60,000 bases of DNA from Antedon mediterranea. Taxonomy: Eukaryota; Echinodermata; Crinoidea; Comatulida; Antedonidae. The stretch spans positions 2,133,922 to 2,193,921 of the forward strand of contig NC_092678.1 of the NCBI RefSeq assembly GCF_964355755.1. Direction: 5' to 3'. The position numbers were made by a program, and so were the translations under genes. The notes below the pieces were generated by a model, which searched no databases, was not told where the DNA came from, and was given only the letters and a program-made list of their open reading frames with translations. The stretch's first letter is position 1; each line of letters begins with the position of its first letter. Below are positions 1 through 12,200 of the stretch, piece after piece.

Positions 1-111
1 TATCTTTTTACTCAATAGACATGCACCCGCGAAAGTCGATATCATGGAAGGTAATGTGTATGCTCTTATTTTAAAAACTGTAAATTGGTCTATCACCATC
101 AAGTTACAACA

Positions 112-271
112 TTATTTAATTGCAATGTAAAGGATATAATCCTGTTGAGGCTCTTGTCGTAAGACTTTTGAGGTGCAGGTAGTAGTAGAGTTATCGGGGG
201 CGTCCACTATCACTAGTAACATGTTGGTAGCATTAAGATCGTCCGTGTTCAGCCTGGCTGCTTTCCATTGT
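112..271 (-). CDS. CACNA2D: CACNA2D last recognised exon, ending in TAA
   Basis: It is entered in phase 2 after acceptor tatatag. It encodes [20 protein letters not shown], then [16 protein letters not shown], matching [20 protein letters not shown]. After LRQEPQQ, where vertebrate genes continue with further Cys-rich sequence and a hydrophobic C-terminus, the frame reads DYILYIAIK and stops at 112-114. No GT donor follows EPQQ. Either this is a genuine short C-terminus, or an unusual donor joins exons left of the window. No AATAAA is seen in bases 1-111 of the minus strand. Confidence 0.8.
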
Positions 272-3200
272 CTATATAAAAAATAAAACAAGTATTGCAT
301 CGACTTATTTAATAATTTAAGATGTGATTTTTTTTCTTCAAAGGGTCTTACGGCTACAGAAAATAAACTGTTCCTATAAGATCCCTGCAATATTGAATAA
401 ATGTGAATGAATATAAATCCAAACGAGAATGGGAAGAAGACAAGGAAGACAAAAAAAGAAAGAGGAAAGAGAGATTCAGTAATGTTACATCCAGTAAATG
501 GATGACGGAGTACCTGGTTTTCTGAGAGTTATTTGTTTTTTCAAAGTATCTGGTTTTCTGAGTGTTTCTAGTTTTTTACGAGTTTCTAGTTTTCTAAGGG
601 TTTCTGGTTTTCTGAGAGCTTCTGGTTTTCTCAGAGTTTTTTCAGAGTATCTAGTTTTCAGAGTGTTTCTAAATTTCTGAGAGTGTCTGGTTTTCTAAGA
701 GTTATTGGTTTTCTGAGAGTTTCTGATTTTCTCAGAGTTTCCAGTGTTCTGAGAGTTTTTGGTTTTTTAATTTCTGGTTTTCTCAGTTTCTGGTTCTGGC
801 AGATTTGATTATTGAAGTTATTTGGCAAGAGTTAAAATATTACATACCTTATACCTCCTTGTATGCAATCTGATACATTTCCTTCTGCGCTGGCAACACG
901 TCCAAAATGCCATAACTTCTGAAGTTTAATACAGCTCTCGTTACCAGGTTTACCAGATTCCTCAACAGTTTCTACCATTTCCTCTGTCGTATACAGGTCA
1001 TACGGCAGTTCTGTTGTTTGGCTAAACACTGTTTTACGGAAAATTAAAATGTTACATATTGCTGGGAACTAAGGAAATCGAGAGTAAATGTTTGTAGTGG
1101 AGCTGTAACTTGGTGGTTATAGCATGCTTGCCTTCCAATCCTAAGGTCCAGGGTTCAATCCTGACCTAGTGTAAGGGTTGTTACTCTGATCTGATTAGAA
1201 CACTAAAAACTAAATGCACGTTTTATTTAAGTTGTTACCTGATAAGATGTCCCCGGACAGGATTTGATAGAACAACTGTTTTACAAACGACCTGAAAATT
1301 CAAATACATTTTTATTTCAACAAAATCTTATATTATCAATGTTTATAATATTTTCACATTGCCAAAACAGTGTAACAATCAGATAAAATTAATTTGAATA
1401 TAATATTTAAATGTATTCAGTATCACTGTGAAGTTTAGAACAGTAAGTAAGCCAATTATCCTACATAACAATTACCCAATTTTGCATTACGGTCTTGTTC
1501 TGGGTTACAATATCTGGATTAAATCTCAAATTCGGATGGCAGTGTAAAAGAGAACAGGGGCAGATTCAGGGTTTTTTTAACAGGAGAGCGCTATAATAGT
1601 AATAGTCTGTTTAAAATAGATATAAACAAGAAGTTTATAATTTAGCTTTTGAAAAGGATGATAGTGTTTGCCTATTATAGCACTAACTGCTGGATACGCC
1701 CTGAAGAGACAAAAGAAAAACAATCTTACCACGAGGCAGCGGTGACAACATAGTTGAAGTTGAGGAAGTCTGCTATGGTTGGCTGTAGGCAAATTATTAT
1801 GAACAAAATTATACATAAAATATTATTTTTAATTTATGTTGAAACTTTTGTGAATTTTGGAAACATGATTTCATGTATATGGAGATATGGTAATTATACC
1901 AATGATGATGATGATAATAATGTGACAGATATGACGATGATAATATTAAACTCACCACATAGAAAGACTTGATTCCAAAACTTTCAATAGAATCCACCGA
2001 TTCACATGATGCCTGGAAATCGTACAGCTCCTCTCTAAAATTATACAAATAAAAACAACATAATTTATTAAAAGAGAAGAGTTATGTTTCAGCACTGGTA
2101 CAGTGGATACCATTAAAAAAAACAATTAAAATTGAGACACCCATGCTCTGTCCACACTATCAACTAGTTTAACAAAAAAAAGTGTGATGTGCTCAAATAT
2201 GGTAGTGATATACCTAAATAATGGTAGTGATATGACATCATCATGTCCATATATGGACACATCACATGTTGTTGTCACAAAAAGTTTGATAGTGTAGACA
2301 TAGTTTTATACAGCATTGCTTCCAATTGTCATAGGACCATAACAAAAATCTTACTTATCATAAACTCCTTTATCAGTTAGCGCACTCATAATATCACCCT
2401 CAAACATTCCAAAGAATCTACCAACCTAAAATAAAGATAAATTAAGATTAAAATTTATATTCTAACAAACCTTTATTAAGAAGATGAAATACAGTATTGT
2501 TTACATGGTGTAAGCAAACTGATTTGGTGGTGGAGTGCTTATAAGATTTAAAAATATAATACACCATATATTTCCAATATGGTAATGAGGTAAAGGTAAG
2601 AATGCTTCGTAGCATAACAATCAAAATAGATTCTGGAGTTTTGGGCCAGCCACAGGTGTCCAACCCCAGGTTTGGGCTAGGCCACAGGTGTCCTAACCCC
2701 AGGTTTGGGCCAGCCCACAGGTGTCCAACCCCAGGTTTGGGCTAGGCCACAGGTGTCCTAACCCCAGGTTTAGGCCAGGCCATAGGTGTCCAACCCCAGG
2801 TTTGGGCCAGCCCACAGGTGGTCAACCCCAGGTTTGGGCCAGGCCATAGGTGTCCAACCCCAGGTTTGGGCCAGCCCACAGGTGTCCAACCCCAGGTTCG
2901 GGCCAGCCCACAGGTGTCCAACCCCAGGTTCGGGCAAGTCGATTAACTTCCAATCCCACAAGCGTTTATATTTTCTTTCTACTTACATCTATTGTAGTAT
3001 CTGCACTAGTGGAGATGAGAAATCCACCATCATCAATGAGGTAACAGATGATGCTCTGTAAAACACGTTTTTGCATAATAACATTTATTTCAAATTTAAT
3101 TTATTAATATATATTTCCTTGTGCACATTAAAAGATAAATTCATTGCAGGAAAAAATTGGTCAATAATAAGTACAAAAAAAAACATTATGTGTGATTCGA

Positions 3201-6200
3201 CAAGATACACCCCAGAATAATAATAAACACACATACCGAATTTATACAGGATTCAACCTAAAAAAAAAGAAGTAAATATGCATAGAATAAGAAAGCAAAG
3301 CAATAAATATGACATTTAAAAAAAATTTTATATGGAGACAATTATATATTTAGAGAGCTTTCGATTTGATGGTTTCTATGTCCAGGCAATGACCGATGAC
3401 ACATCAATCAACCTGATCTAACAACAAAACCAACTAACAAAAGCAATTTACAACTAAAGCCTGGTTTCCATAAAATCGCTACAACGTGTCGCCGACTGCT
3501 CTGTCGCCGACAGAGCGTAGCGATTCTATGGAAACGCTAGAATTTATCGGGGATCTAGTACGCGAGCGCTAAATATTCTTTGGTACACGCGTATACGACT
3601 CATCGCCGACAAAATCGGCAAAGTTGAACATGGTTGAACTTTGCCGATTTGTCTGCGACGAATCGGGGAGACCTCCCCGATGCGAGTCGGCGACATCTGC
3701 GCGTGTAGCGATTTCAATGGAAACGGTGTAGCGATTTTATGGAAACCAGGTTTAACAAAACTAAAACAATATATACGGTACATGATATATTTTTTCAAAT
3801 AAACTATGAGTACATACATTATTTGTCCATATTGTGGCAAATTGATCATAGCTCAGGATAACCGACATTACTATGAAACAAAGGAATAAATTAGATAGTA
3901 TACAAATAATGAATGCTTATGAGTGGAATGGTACAAATAATGGCATGAGGCAGTAGAATAATTTTGAGATGGTCCCTTACCTGCTGGTATAACTTCTCGG
4001 ACCCGTATTGCCATGCTTATAGTAACCTCTAAATCATCTCCACTCTCATACCTATGATCATCTACATTAAACAAATAAAATAAATTAATTAGGAAAAATA
4101 TATATTTTCAACTATGTAATGATATTTCAATTACTGTAGTAATTAAAAAAACTATATTTTCAAATATCAAATAACTACAACTATGTTACAATTAAATGTA
4201 ACTATGTTACAATTAAATGTAACTATGTTGCAGTTAAATGTAACTATGTTACAATTAAATGTAACTATGTTGCAACTGCATGTAGCTTTACAACTATAAC
4301 TGTCCAAAAAACTACTAGTGTTTAAAAACCTGTTTTCAGTTGTGTAGCAAACTTTAAAACAACATACCTTTTTTGTAAGGTACAGCAAACACAAAACCAT
4401 CAAAATACAAAGACCGTTGATAGTAGGTCTGTTCCCAAGGGTCTTGTACACTTGCTATGTCATCTTCATCCCTACAATCAATAATAAAAAGCAAGATTTG
4501 TCATACTGTACACAAGCCAGTAAAATTGCCCAAATCAAAACTGTAATACCTACCAGCTTGGATAGATGTGTGTATACCCGCATTTACTTGCTATCATTAA
4601 ATATTTCGGACCATCATCGTCACTGTTAAAAACAAAAACATAATTATGAACCCGAAAACAGAATAACTTAATAATAATTTACAACATATTTAAGCGATTT
4701 AAGCAAAATAAGTGATATGTGCTCAATTATGGTAGTGATATGCCCAAATATAGTAGTGATATGACATCATCATGTCCATATATGGGCACATTACATTTTT
4801 TTGCCACATAAAGTTGATAGTGTAGACAGAGCTTTAAAATACTTACTCAAACAAACAACCAATGTCGTTATCTTTTTCAAACTCTTTGACAACTTTGATA
4901 TCAAACAGAAGACATGGCACCATAATCGGATCACCTGCAAGAAAATAAATGTTATTTACTCAATTCAAATACAGTAGTTCCTAGAGAGTATAAACAAAAT
5001 TATATACTATAAACATGTTTTTATTACAAAATTAAATGATGCAAACATTCGGTAGCTAAAAAGATGAAATTCAGAATTGTATATCATACAATTGGAATGT
5101 GCATATAAAAGCCATGTAACTTGGATTAAGTGGCGGATTCAGGATTTTGAAATAAAAAAAAAACCAAAAAAATTCTGTATACTGATGTAATCTATTTTAA
5201 ATTCCATTTGAGGATATATTAAATTGAATTGAAAACTGAAAAAATTGACTTTTTCTTACATTTTTTGAATTCCTGTAAGCTATTGCTTTTCATTTCTTCC
5301 AGCTCCTGCTTAATCTCCTGCAACACTTCTTCACTAGTACTTGTGCTGGACAAGCCTGGACATAATTCCCTGTAAAATAATTACAGTCAAATAAGAGAAA
5401 TAGAAAACTTCAATCTGAGTATTGAAGTAAGAAAGAACTTGACCTTTCTGGTTTTACCAAAGTTTCTTACTGGTTTTGCCAAAGTTTCTTTACTGATTTT
5501 GCCAATATTTCTTACTGGTTTTGCCAATGTTTCTTACTGGTTTTGCCAATGTTTCTTACTGGTTTTGCCAAAGTTTCTTTACTGATTTTGCCAATATTTC
5601 TTACTGGTTTTGCCAATGTTTCTTACTGGTTTTGCCAATGTTTCTTACTGGTTTTGCCAATGTTTCTTACTGGTTTTGCCAAAGTTTCTTACTGGTTTTG
5701 CCAAAGTTTCTTTACTGATTTTGCCAATATTTCTTACTGGTTTTGCCAATATTTCTTACTGGTTTTGCCAATGTTTCTTACTGGTTTTGCCAAAGTTTCT
5801 TACTGGTTATAGTTTTGTAAAAGTTTCTTACTGATTTTGCCAATGTTTCTTACTGGTTTTGCCAAAGTTTCTTACTGGTTATAGTTTTGTAAAAGTTTCT
5901 TACTGATTTTGCCAATGTTTCTTACTGGTTTTGCCAATATTTCTTACTGGTTTTGCCAATGTTTCTTACTGGTTTTGCCAAAGTTTCTTACTGGTTTTGC
6001 CAAAGTTTCTTACTGGTTATAGTTTTGTAAAAGTTTCTTACTGGTTTTGCCAAAGTTTCTTACTGGTTATAGTTTTGTAAAAGTTTCTTACTGGTTTTGC
6101 CAATGTTTCTTACTGGTTTTGCCAAAGTTTCTTACTGGTTTTGCCAATGTTTCTTACTGGTTTTGCCAATGTTTCTTACTGGTTTTGCCAAAGTTTCTTA

Positions 6201-9200
6201 CTGGTTTTGCCAAAGTTTCTTACTGGTTATAGTTTTGTAAAAGTTTCTTACTGGTTTTGCCAAAGTTTCTTACTGGTTATAGTTTTGTAAAAGTTTCTTA
6301 CTGGTTTTGCCAATGTTTCTTACTGGTTTTGCCAAAGTTTCTTACTGGTTTTGCCAATGTTTCTTACTGGTTTTGCCAATGTTTCTTACTGGTTTTGCCA
6401 AAGTTTCTTACTGGTTTTGCCAAAGTTTCTTACTGGTTATAGTTTTGTAAAAGTTTCTTACTGGTTTTGCCAAAGTTTCTTACTGGTTATAGTTTTGTAA
6501 AAGTTTCTTACTGGTTTTGCTAAAGTTTTTTACTGGTTTTGCCAAAGTTTCTTACTGGTTTTTCCAAAGTTTATTACTGGTTTTGTCAAAGATTTCATAC
6601 TGGTTTTGCCAAAATTTCTCAATGATTTTGCCAAAGTTTCTTTACTGGTTTTGTCAAAGATTTCTTACTGGTTTTTCCAAAGTTTCTTACTGGCTTTGCC
6701 AACGTTTGTTACTGGTTTTGAAAAAGTTTCTTAATAATTTTTCCAAAGGTTCTCACTGGTTTTGCAAAAGTTTCTTACTGGTTTTGCTAAGTTTCTTACT
6801 GGTTTTGCTAAGTTTCTTACTGGTTTTGCCAAAGTTTCTTACTGGTTTTGCCAAAGTTTCTTAATGATTTTGCCAAAGTTTTTTACTGGTTTTACAAGAA
6901 TTGTGACAATAAGTATGGAAGGAATAGTTTAACAAGAACATGTCAGCTTAAAACCAAAATATGTATTTAGAACACTTACCAATTTGCATAAACGTCTGTG
7001 CCAATTCTTTTCTCCTCGTCTTTTCCTCCTACTAATTCAATGTAGGCTGTAATACAGAAATATAAATGACGGCTAGTCAAGTTGAATAGATATGTTAGCA
7101 TGGTATAGTGGAGCTGGTTCAAATCACGTTCTAATTCAAATTAGTTTGGAATATGAATACACTACATTTAAGCTTATAACTAAACATATTAAGCATAAAC
7201 AGGTGCCTATTGATTGATCCTTTCTGCTTAAATTGAAACTGAAAAAAAAATCAGATTACTGAGGTTTTCCTTGGGTCTACAGCGGGTCTACAGCAGCTCT
7301 TGATTAGCTTAGGAGAAGATCCTCTACTCTATGTTTATTAGTGTAACAAGTACACAGGGTAAACAGCAGTTTAAATTTCTTGTTATAATTATAAATATTT
7401 ATACAGCAAGCTAAACACATAGCAACAATTACTACAGTAAAATATCATTAATAATATTGCACCATAATCAGGTGTAACAATATTAACAAAGTTAATTTAA
7501 TATTCCTACAGTACAAAGCACTTCAAGTTTAATGGCTGTATTTTCTTAACTTCTTTAGGCGGATTGAAATACAATCACTGTAATACACTACATTAACATT
7601 ACAAACCTAAATGATGAGTTACTTGGGTAAATATCTAAGCATGAACGTGTTCATTCATAAATATATATTGTAATATATTATAAATTTGGAATGAGTTATT
7701 AAAACTACAAGCAATAAAGAATATGGTAGCTCAATGTACAACTTATTAGTGGCGGATCTAGCACATAGGCCTACAGAAGAATGGGATAATCATGTCATAA
7801 AATGCTATTTTTATTAGAAGCAGGCAGCACAATATTGGTGTAGGTTAAAAGCTCTTTTCGAACGTATTTATGGTGGTTGGAGGCTTCTTGGATAACGACT
7901 TCTATCAGGTGTAGGTTAAAAGCAGCTCTTTTCGAACGTATTATGGTGGTTAGGAGTCTTCTTGGATTCAGCTGCACCCAATCCCAGCATAGCATAGGTT
8001 AAGCATAGATATATTTATAGTGAACATATGGTATAAACTGCAACATGATTATTGCACTAGCAACTACATATAGGCAATATAGTGAAACACTTGTGGCCAT
8101 ATTAAATGCACATACAGTTTTAGCTATCTTGACTTACTCGCCAGGGAACTAAAGTCATCTATGTTATATTCAAAATCCTGTTGCTTAGATGGTATTACTT
8201 TAAAAAAAAATTATCACACATATTGTTTAAAATCTTATAAAAAGTTATGGTATATTTGGCATAAAAATCTATTAAAAAAACTGTAAAGTTATTAAAATAA
8301 AAGAAAATGAATTAATTAATAAATAAAGATTTGAACCCAGAATGTTCTGCTTGATATGCAGACATCCTAAGTTCATGGTATGGTTCAATTGGATTGGACA
8401 GCGACTAGTTTTAGCCTTTTTAAAAAACAATATAATTAATTATAAAATGAAATTATTAAAATATATGTTTGGTAAACAATCAAGAAATAATTGCTATATC
8501 TAAGAAAACAAATGCATAAATAAACTAGACATGTAACTCGTCACTTTGATGAGTTAGTTATCCGCCCGACAAACGCCACGTGCACGTCATACGTTGGAAT
8601 ATTGCACACAGAAAAAGATTATGGCATTATGACCTGAACTGAAGAATATGATATGTTGTTATTGCTGAATTCTGTTATTTTGTGTCATATAGTATACACA
8701 GTATAATCTGTATACATATCACATACAGTGTAGAATAGGTGAAAATATGGGACCCGCTATTTATTCAAATTTTTAACATGTTGACAGTTTCAAAATGAAA
8801 CTCAAATGTAGCAATTTCGGAAGGAAATTATCTCAGCAACAACATATTAACGTGTTGAAGAAATTTGAATACGTGAAATATTGATGCACTCTCTTTTAAA
8901 TGTAATGAACTATGACGCAAAAGATGAAAATACGACTTTTTTATTTAACTGGCCATATGATGACGTCACAACATCCGATTGGCAAAATGTTAACATGATT
9001 TCATATCTACAATCCAATAGCATCCAATAGCTTCCAGAAAACGTTTTAATCGTGATTATCACATTTTATTTTGACAAGCTATAACAGATTAAAATTTACT
9101 GTAAAGATGAAAATACGTGATAATATGATTTACATTTTTAGACATGATGACGTCATAAAAATTAAAATATTGTTAACTCATGCGAAAGATATTTGATTGA

Positions 9201-12200
9201 CCTAGACAATATTAAAATCTCAGAGAAAATGTAAGACGAATAAGTGGAGATGCGCTCCATTGAATGTGATGAGCAAAAACGAAAGAGACAAAAATCCTAT
9301 ATTTTACATTTGTGTGGCCATACGATGACGTCACAATGTCCGGTTAGTCACATTACTGTTTGATATCTACAACTCATCAACTTCCAGAATACAAAATGAA
9401 AATAACTTTCACCGTTTAGTTTAGAAACTACGACTGTTTAAAAAAAGGCATAATTTTGACAAAATTTTGAACTTTTTCATCAAAAAAGCACGCAAATTGT
9501 CCAAATTCAGCGTGCTCGTATGACGTAATTTTAGGTTGAAATTGTTTAAAAGTTGGTAATATTACTAGAAAAGGCTGGAAAAACATAAATCACCCAAAAA
9601 AATATGTTTTTAACGCTACATGCGCTCCACATTCTGCGCGTGCGTGGGAATTTAGAAATTAATTTTGCTCATTTTAAACTTTTAAATGCGCGTGCGCGCG
9701 TAACTTTGTGTAAAACACACAATTAAACGCAAATTAAACTTTTGCAAAGTTTCAAGTTAAAATGTTATTTGGTTTTTGACCTATGTTAAATACGCAACAT
9801 TCATAAAATCGCGCTTAAGTCACGTTGCGCAATTGTAAACATTCTGAAAAGGTTCGCTGCACAACTTCATATGAATGGCGATATGTTGAGAAAGTTACGA
9901 AATGTTATGTTTGCAAGTTTTACAGATACGCGCGACACAAAAAATTACAGAAAGAAAGAAGATAAAGAAAAAAAAGATGTTGATTTCGTACAATCACAAG
10001 GAGTTATCCTGCAACTTTGTTGCGGATAACTAATTTTAGTAAATTATAGTAGAATCTCCTATTAAGGAGTCACCTGGGAGGTAACAAAATGTCCCTTTAT
10101 AGGGGTGTCCTCTAAATAGTATGGATGCTACTCTATAATAATGAAAAGATGAAAATAATGATCATTCAATTGGCATAAAATAAACAGTATTAATATATTT
10201 TCTGTATATAGTAAATATTAATAGAAATTATATAAATAATTAATGATAATATTATTCTGCTCCATTAGCATCATGACCAAATCTAATAAGTGAGTACTAG
10301 GTATGGTAAACGACTTTTGTCCTCTGACCATTGAATATAAGATAGTGCTATGTGATAAGCAGTAATCTACATACTAAAATAATTTTACAGCAGAACTCCT
10401 TTTAAGTGGACACCATTGAAACCTAATCTCTGTGTGTAAAAATAAAATCATGCAGGTGTGAAAGTAAAGACACCCATTGTCAGTAAACAAAATGCATGCA
10501 ATAAATCCCAATTCTGTATCACTGCAGATAAGAAAGCTGTCATGCAGTAAGCACAGATATTTCTAAAAAAAACTTTGATTATTAAGTAGAATTCCAATAT
10601 GCTTTGTGGTGATTACCTTCTGTTGAATTGGCGGTCACTTTACATGTAAAATTACTGTCTATAACTTGGTCTAGAACTGTGAAGAGTTTAAACCAAATTG
10701 TATAAACGTTGACGAAACAGGAAACTAGTATTTATATTATTTATTGCATGACCTCTGGGGTCCTACTATAGTCCAATAATTACTCTACTCTAAAATAATT
10801 TATGAATAGTTCTTTTTACTCTCAATGTGATACAAAAATATATATTCATTATTAATAATTAACTAATAGTAATGTTATACTATCAATATGTAGCATGTTA
10901 CACAATAGAACATGAGGGTTTTGGGTTGAAATCATGGCATAGTCACATCAATATGTAGCATGTTACACAATAGAACATGAGGGTTTTGGGTTGAAATCAT
11001 GGCATAGTCACATCAATATGTAGCATGTTACACAATAGAACATGAGGGTTTTGGGTTGAAATCATGGCATAGTCACATCAATATGTAGCATGTTACACAA
11101 TAGAACATGAGGGTTTTGGGTTGAAATCATGGCATAGTCACATCAATATGTAGCATGTTACACAATAGAACATGAGGGTTTTGGGTTGAAATCATGGCAT
11201 AGTCACATCAATATGTAGCATGTTACACAATAGAACATGAGGGTTTTGGGTTGAAATCATGGCATAGTCACATCAATATGTAGCATGTTACACAATAGAA
11301 CATGAGGGTTTTGGGTTGAAATCATGGCATAGTCACATCAATATGTAGCATGTTACACAATAGAACATGAGGGTTTTGGGTTGAAATCATGGCATAGTCA
11401 CATCAATATGTAGCATGTTACACAATAGAACATGAGGGTTTTGGGTTGAAATCATGGCATAGTCACATCAATATGTAGCATGTTACACAATAGAACATGA
11501 GGGTTTTGGGTTGAAATCATGGCATAGGCACAGAACCACAATTGCCTCAAGGCCAACAAACTTCCTAAAGTCAAATTTCCACTAGGCAAATTGAAAGCAT
11601 CAGCTTATACACATGCTCATTCATGTTTCAATCTTATAAATCCCTCTCCGAGTGTTTCACTTCAGTGAAATTGGTAGCTGTTCCTACTTTTTGAGAAGCG
11701 AAAAGGTGCACAACCAATCAGAGCACTCATGCAAATCAAAAACCTCAGCAGACACGCGATGAACATAAAAATCAAAGGGCAGTGAGATTTTTTTCTCTGC
11801 GAAATGTTGGATTCGCGCAAACAAATTCACCCAGTGGAAGGTCAGCTTTATTCTAATCAAGAGTTTAGTTAAAGATGTATTGTTCCCCTGAAAAATAATT
11901 TTTTTGTTGAATATGACATTTTAATGTCACATAATAGTTATCCACTGTCACCAAAAAATGCATCTAAACAAAATTTATTTACCTGAAAAAAATGTATTTT
12001 AAAGCATAAAATTGTTCAATTGGCTGCCAGCCAATATATTTTTGGTTGAATTTAACCATGTATTATGTTATTTTGTAAGTGAAAACATTACTTTTTTCCG
12101 TTTTTTTTTTCTACGGAAGTGATTAACTTTATTAAAACTACAAAATAACCTATTCTAGGTCTGATTTAATTATTAATCTTCATTTATCATGTTTTTGGGG

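Noticed and set aside
1561-1720. Possible extra exon ([11 protein letters not shown] frame) beside exon 1730-1782
   Set aside because: It would require a 10- to 25-nt intron and has no donor; exon 1239-1291 fits the phase and homology instead.
3544-3849. 101-codon minus-strand open frame
   Set aside because: It runs through the palindromic MITE into exon 3818-3870 in a different frame from the exon.
5521-6864. Several plus-strand open frames with [11 protein letters not shown] repeats
   Set aside because: Translation of the 22-bp array; no start context, domains or splice logic.
10881-11526. CRISPR-like regular array
   Set aside because: The copies are contiguous 65-bp tandem units without unique spacers, in an animal intron.
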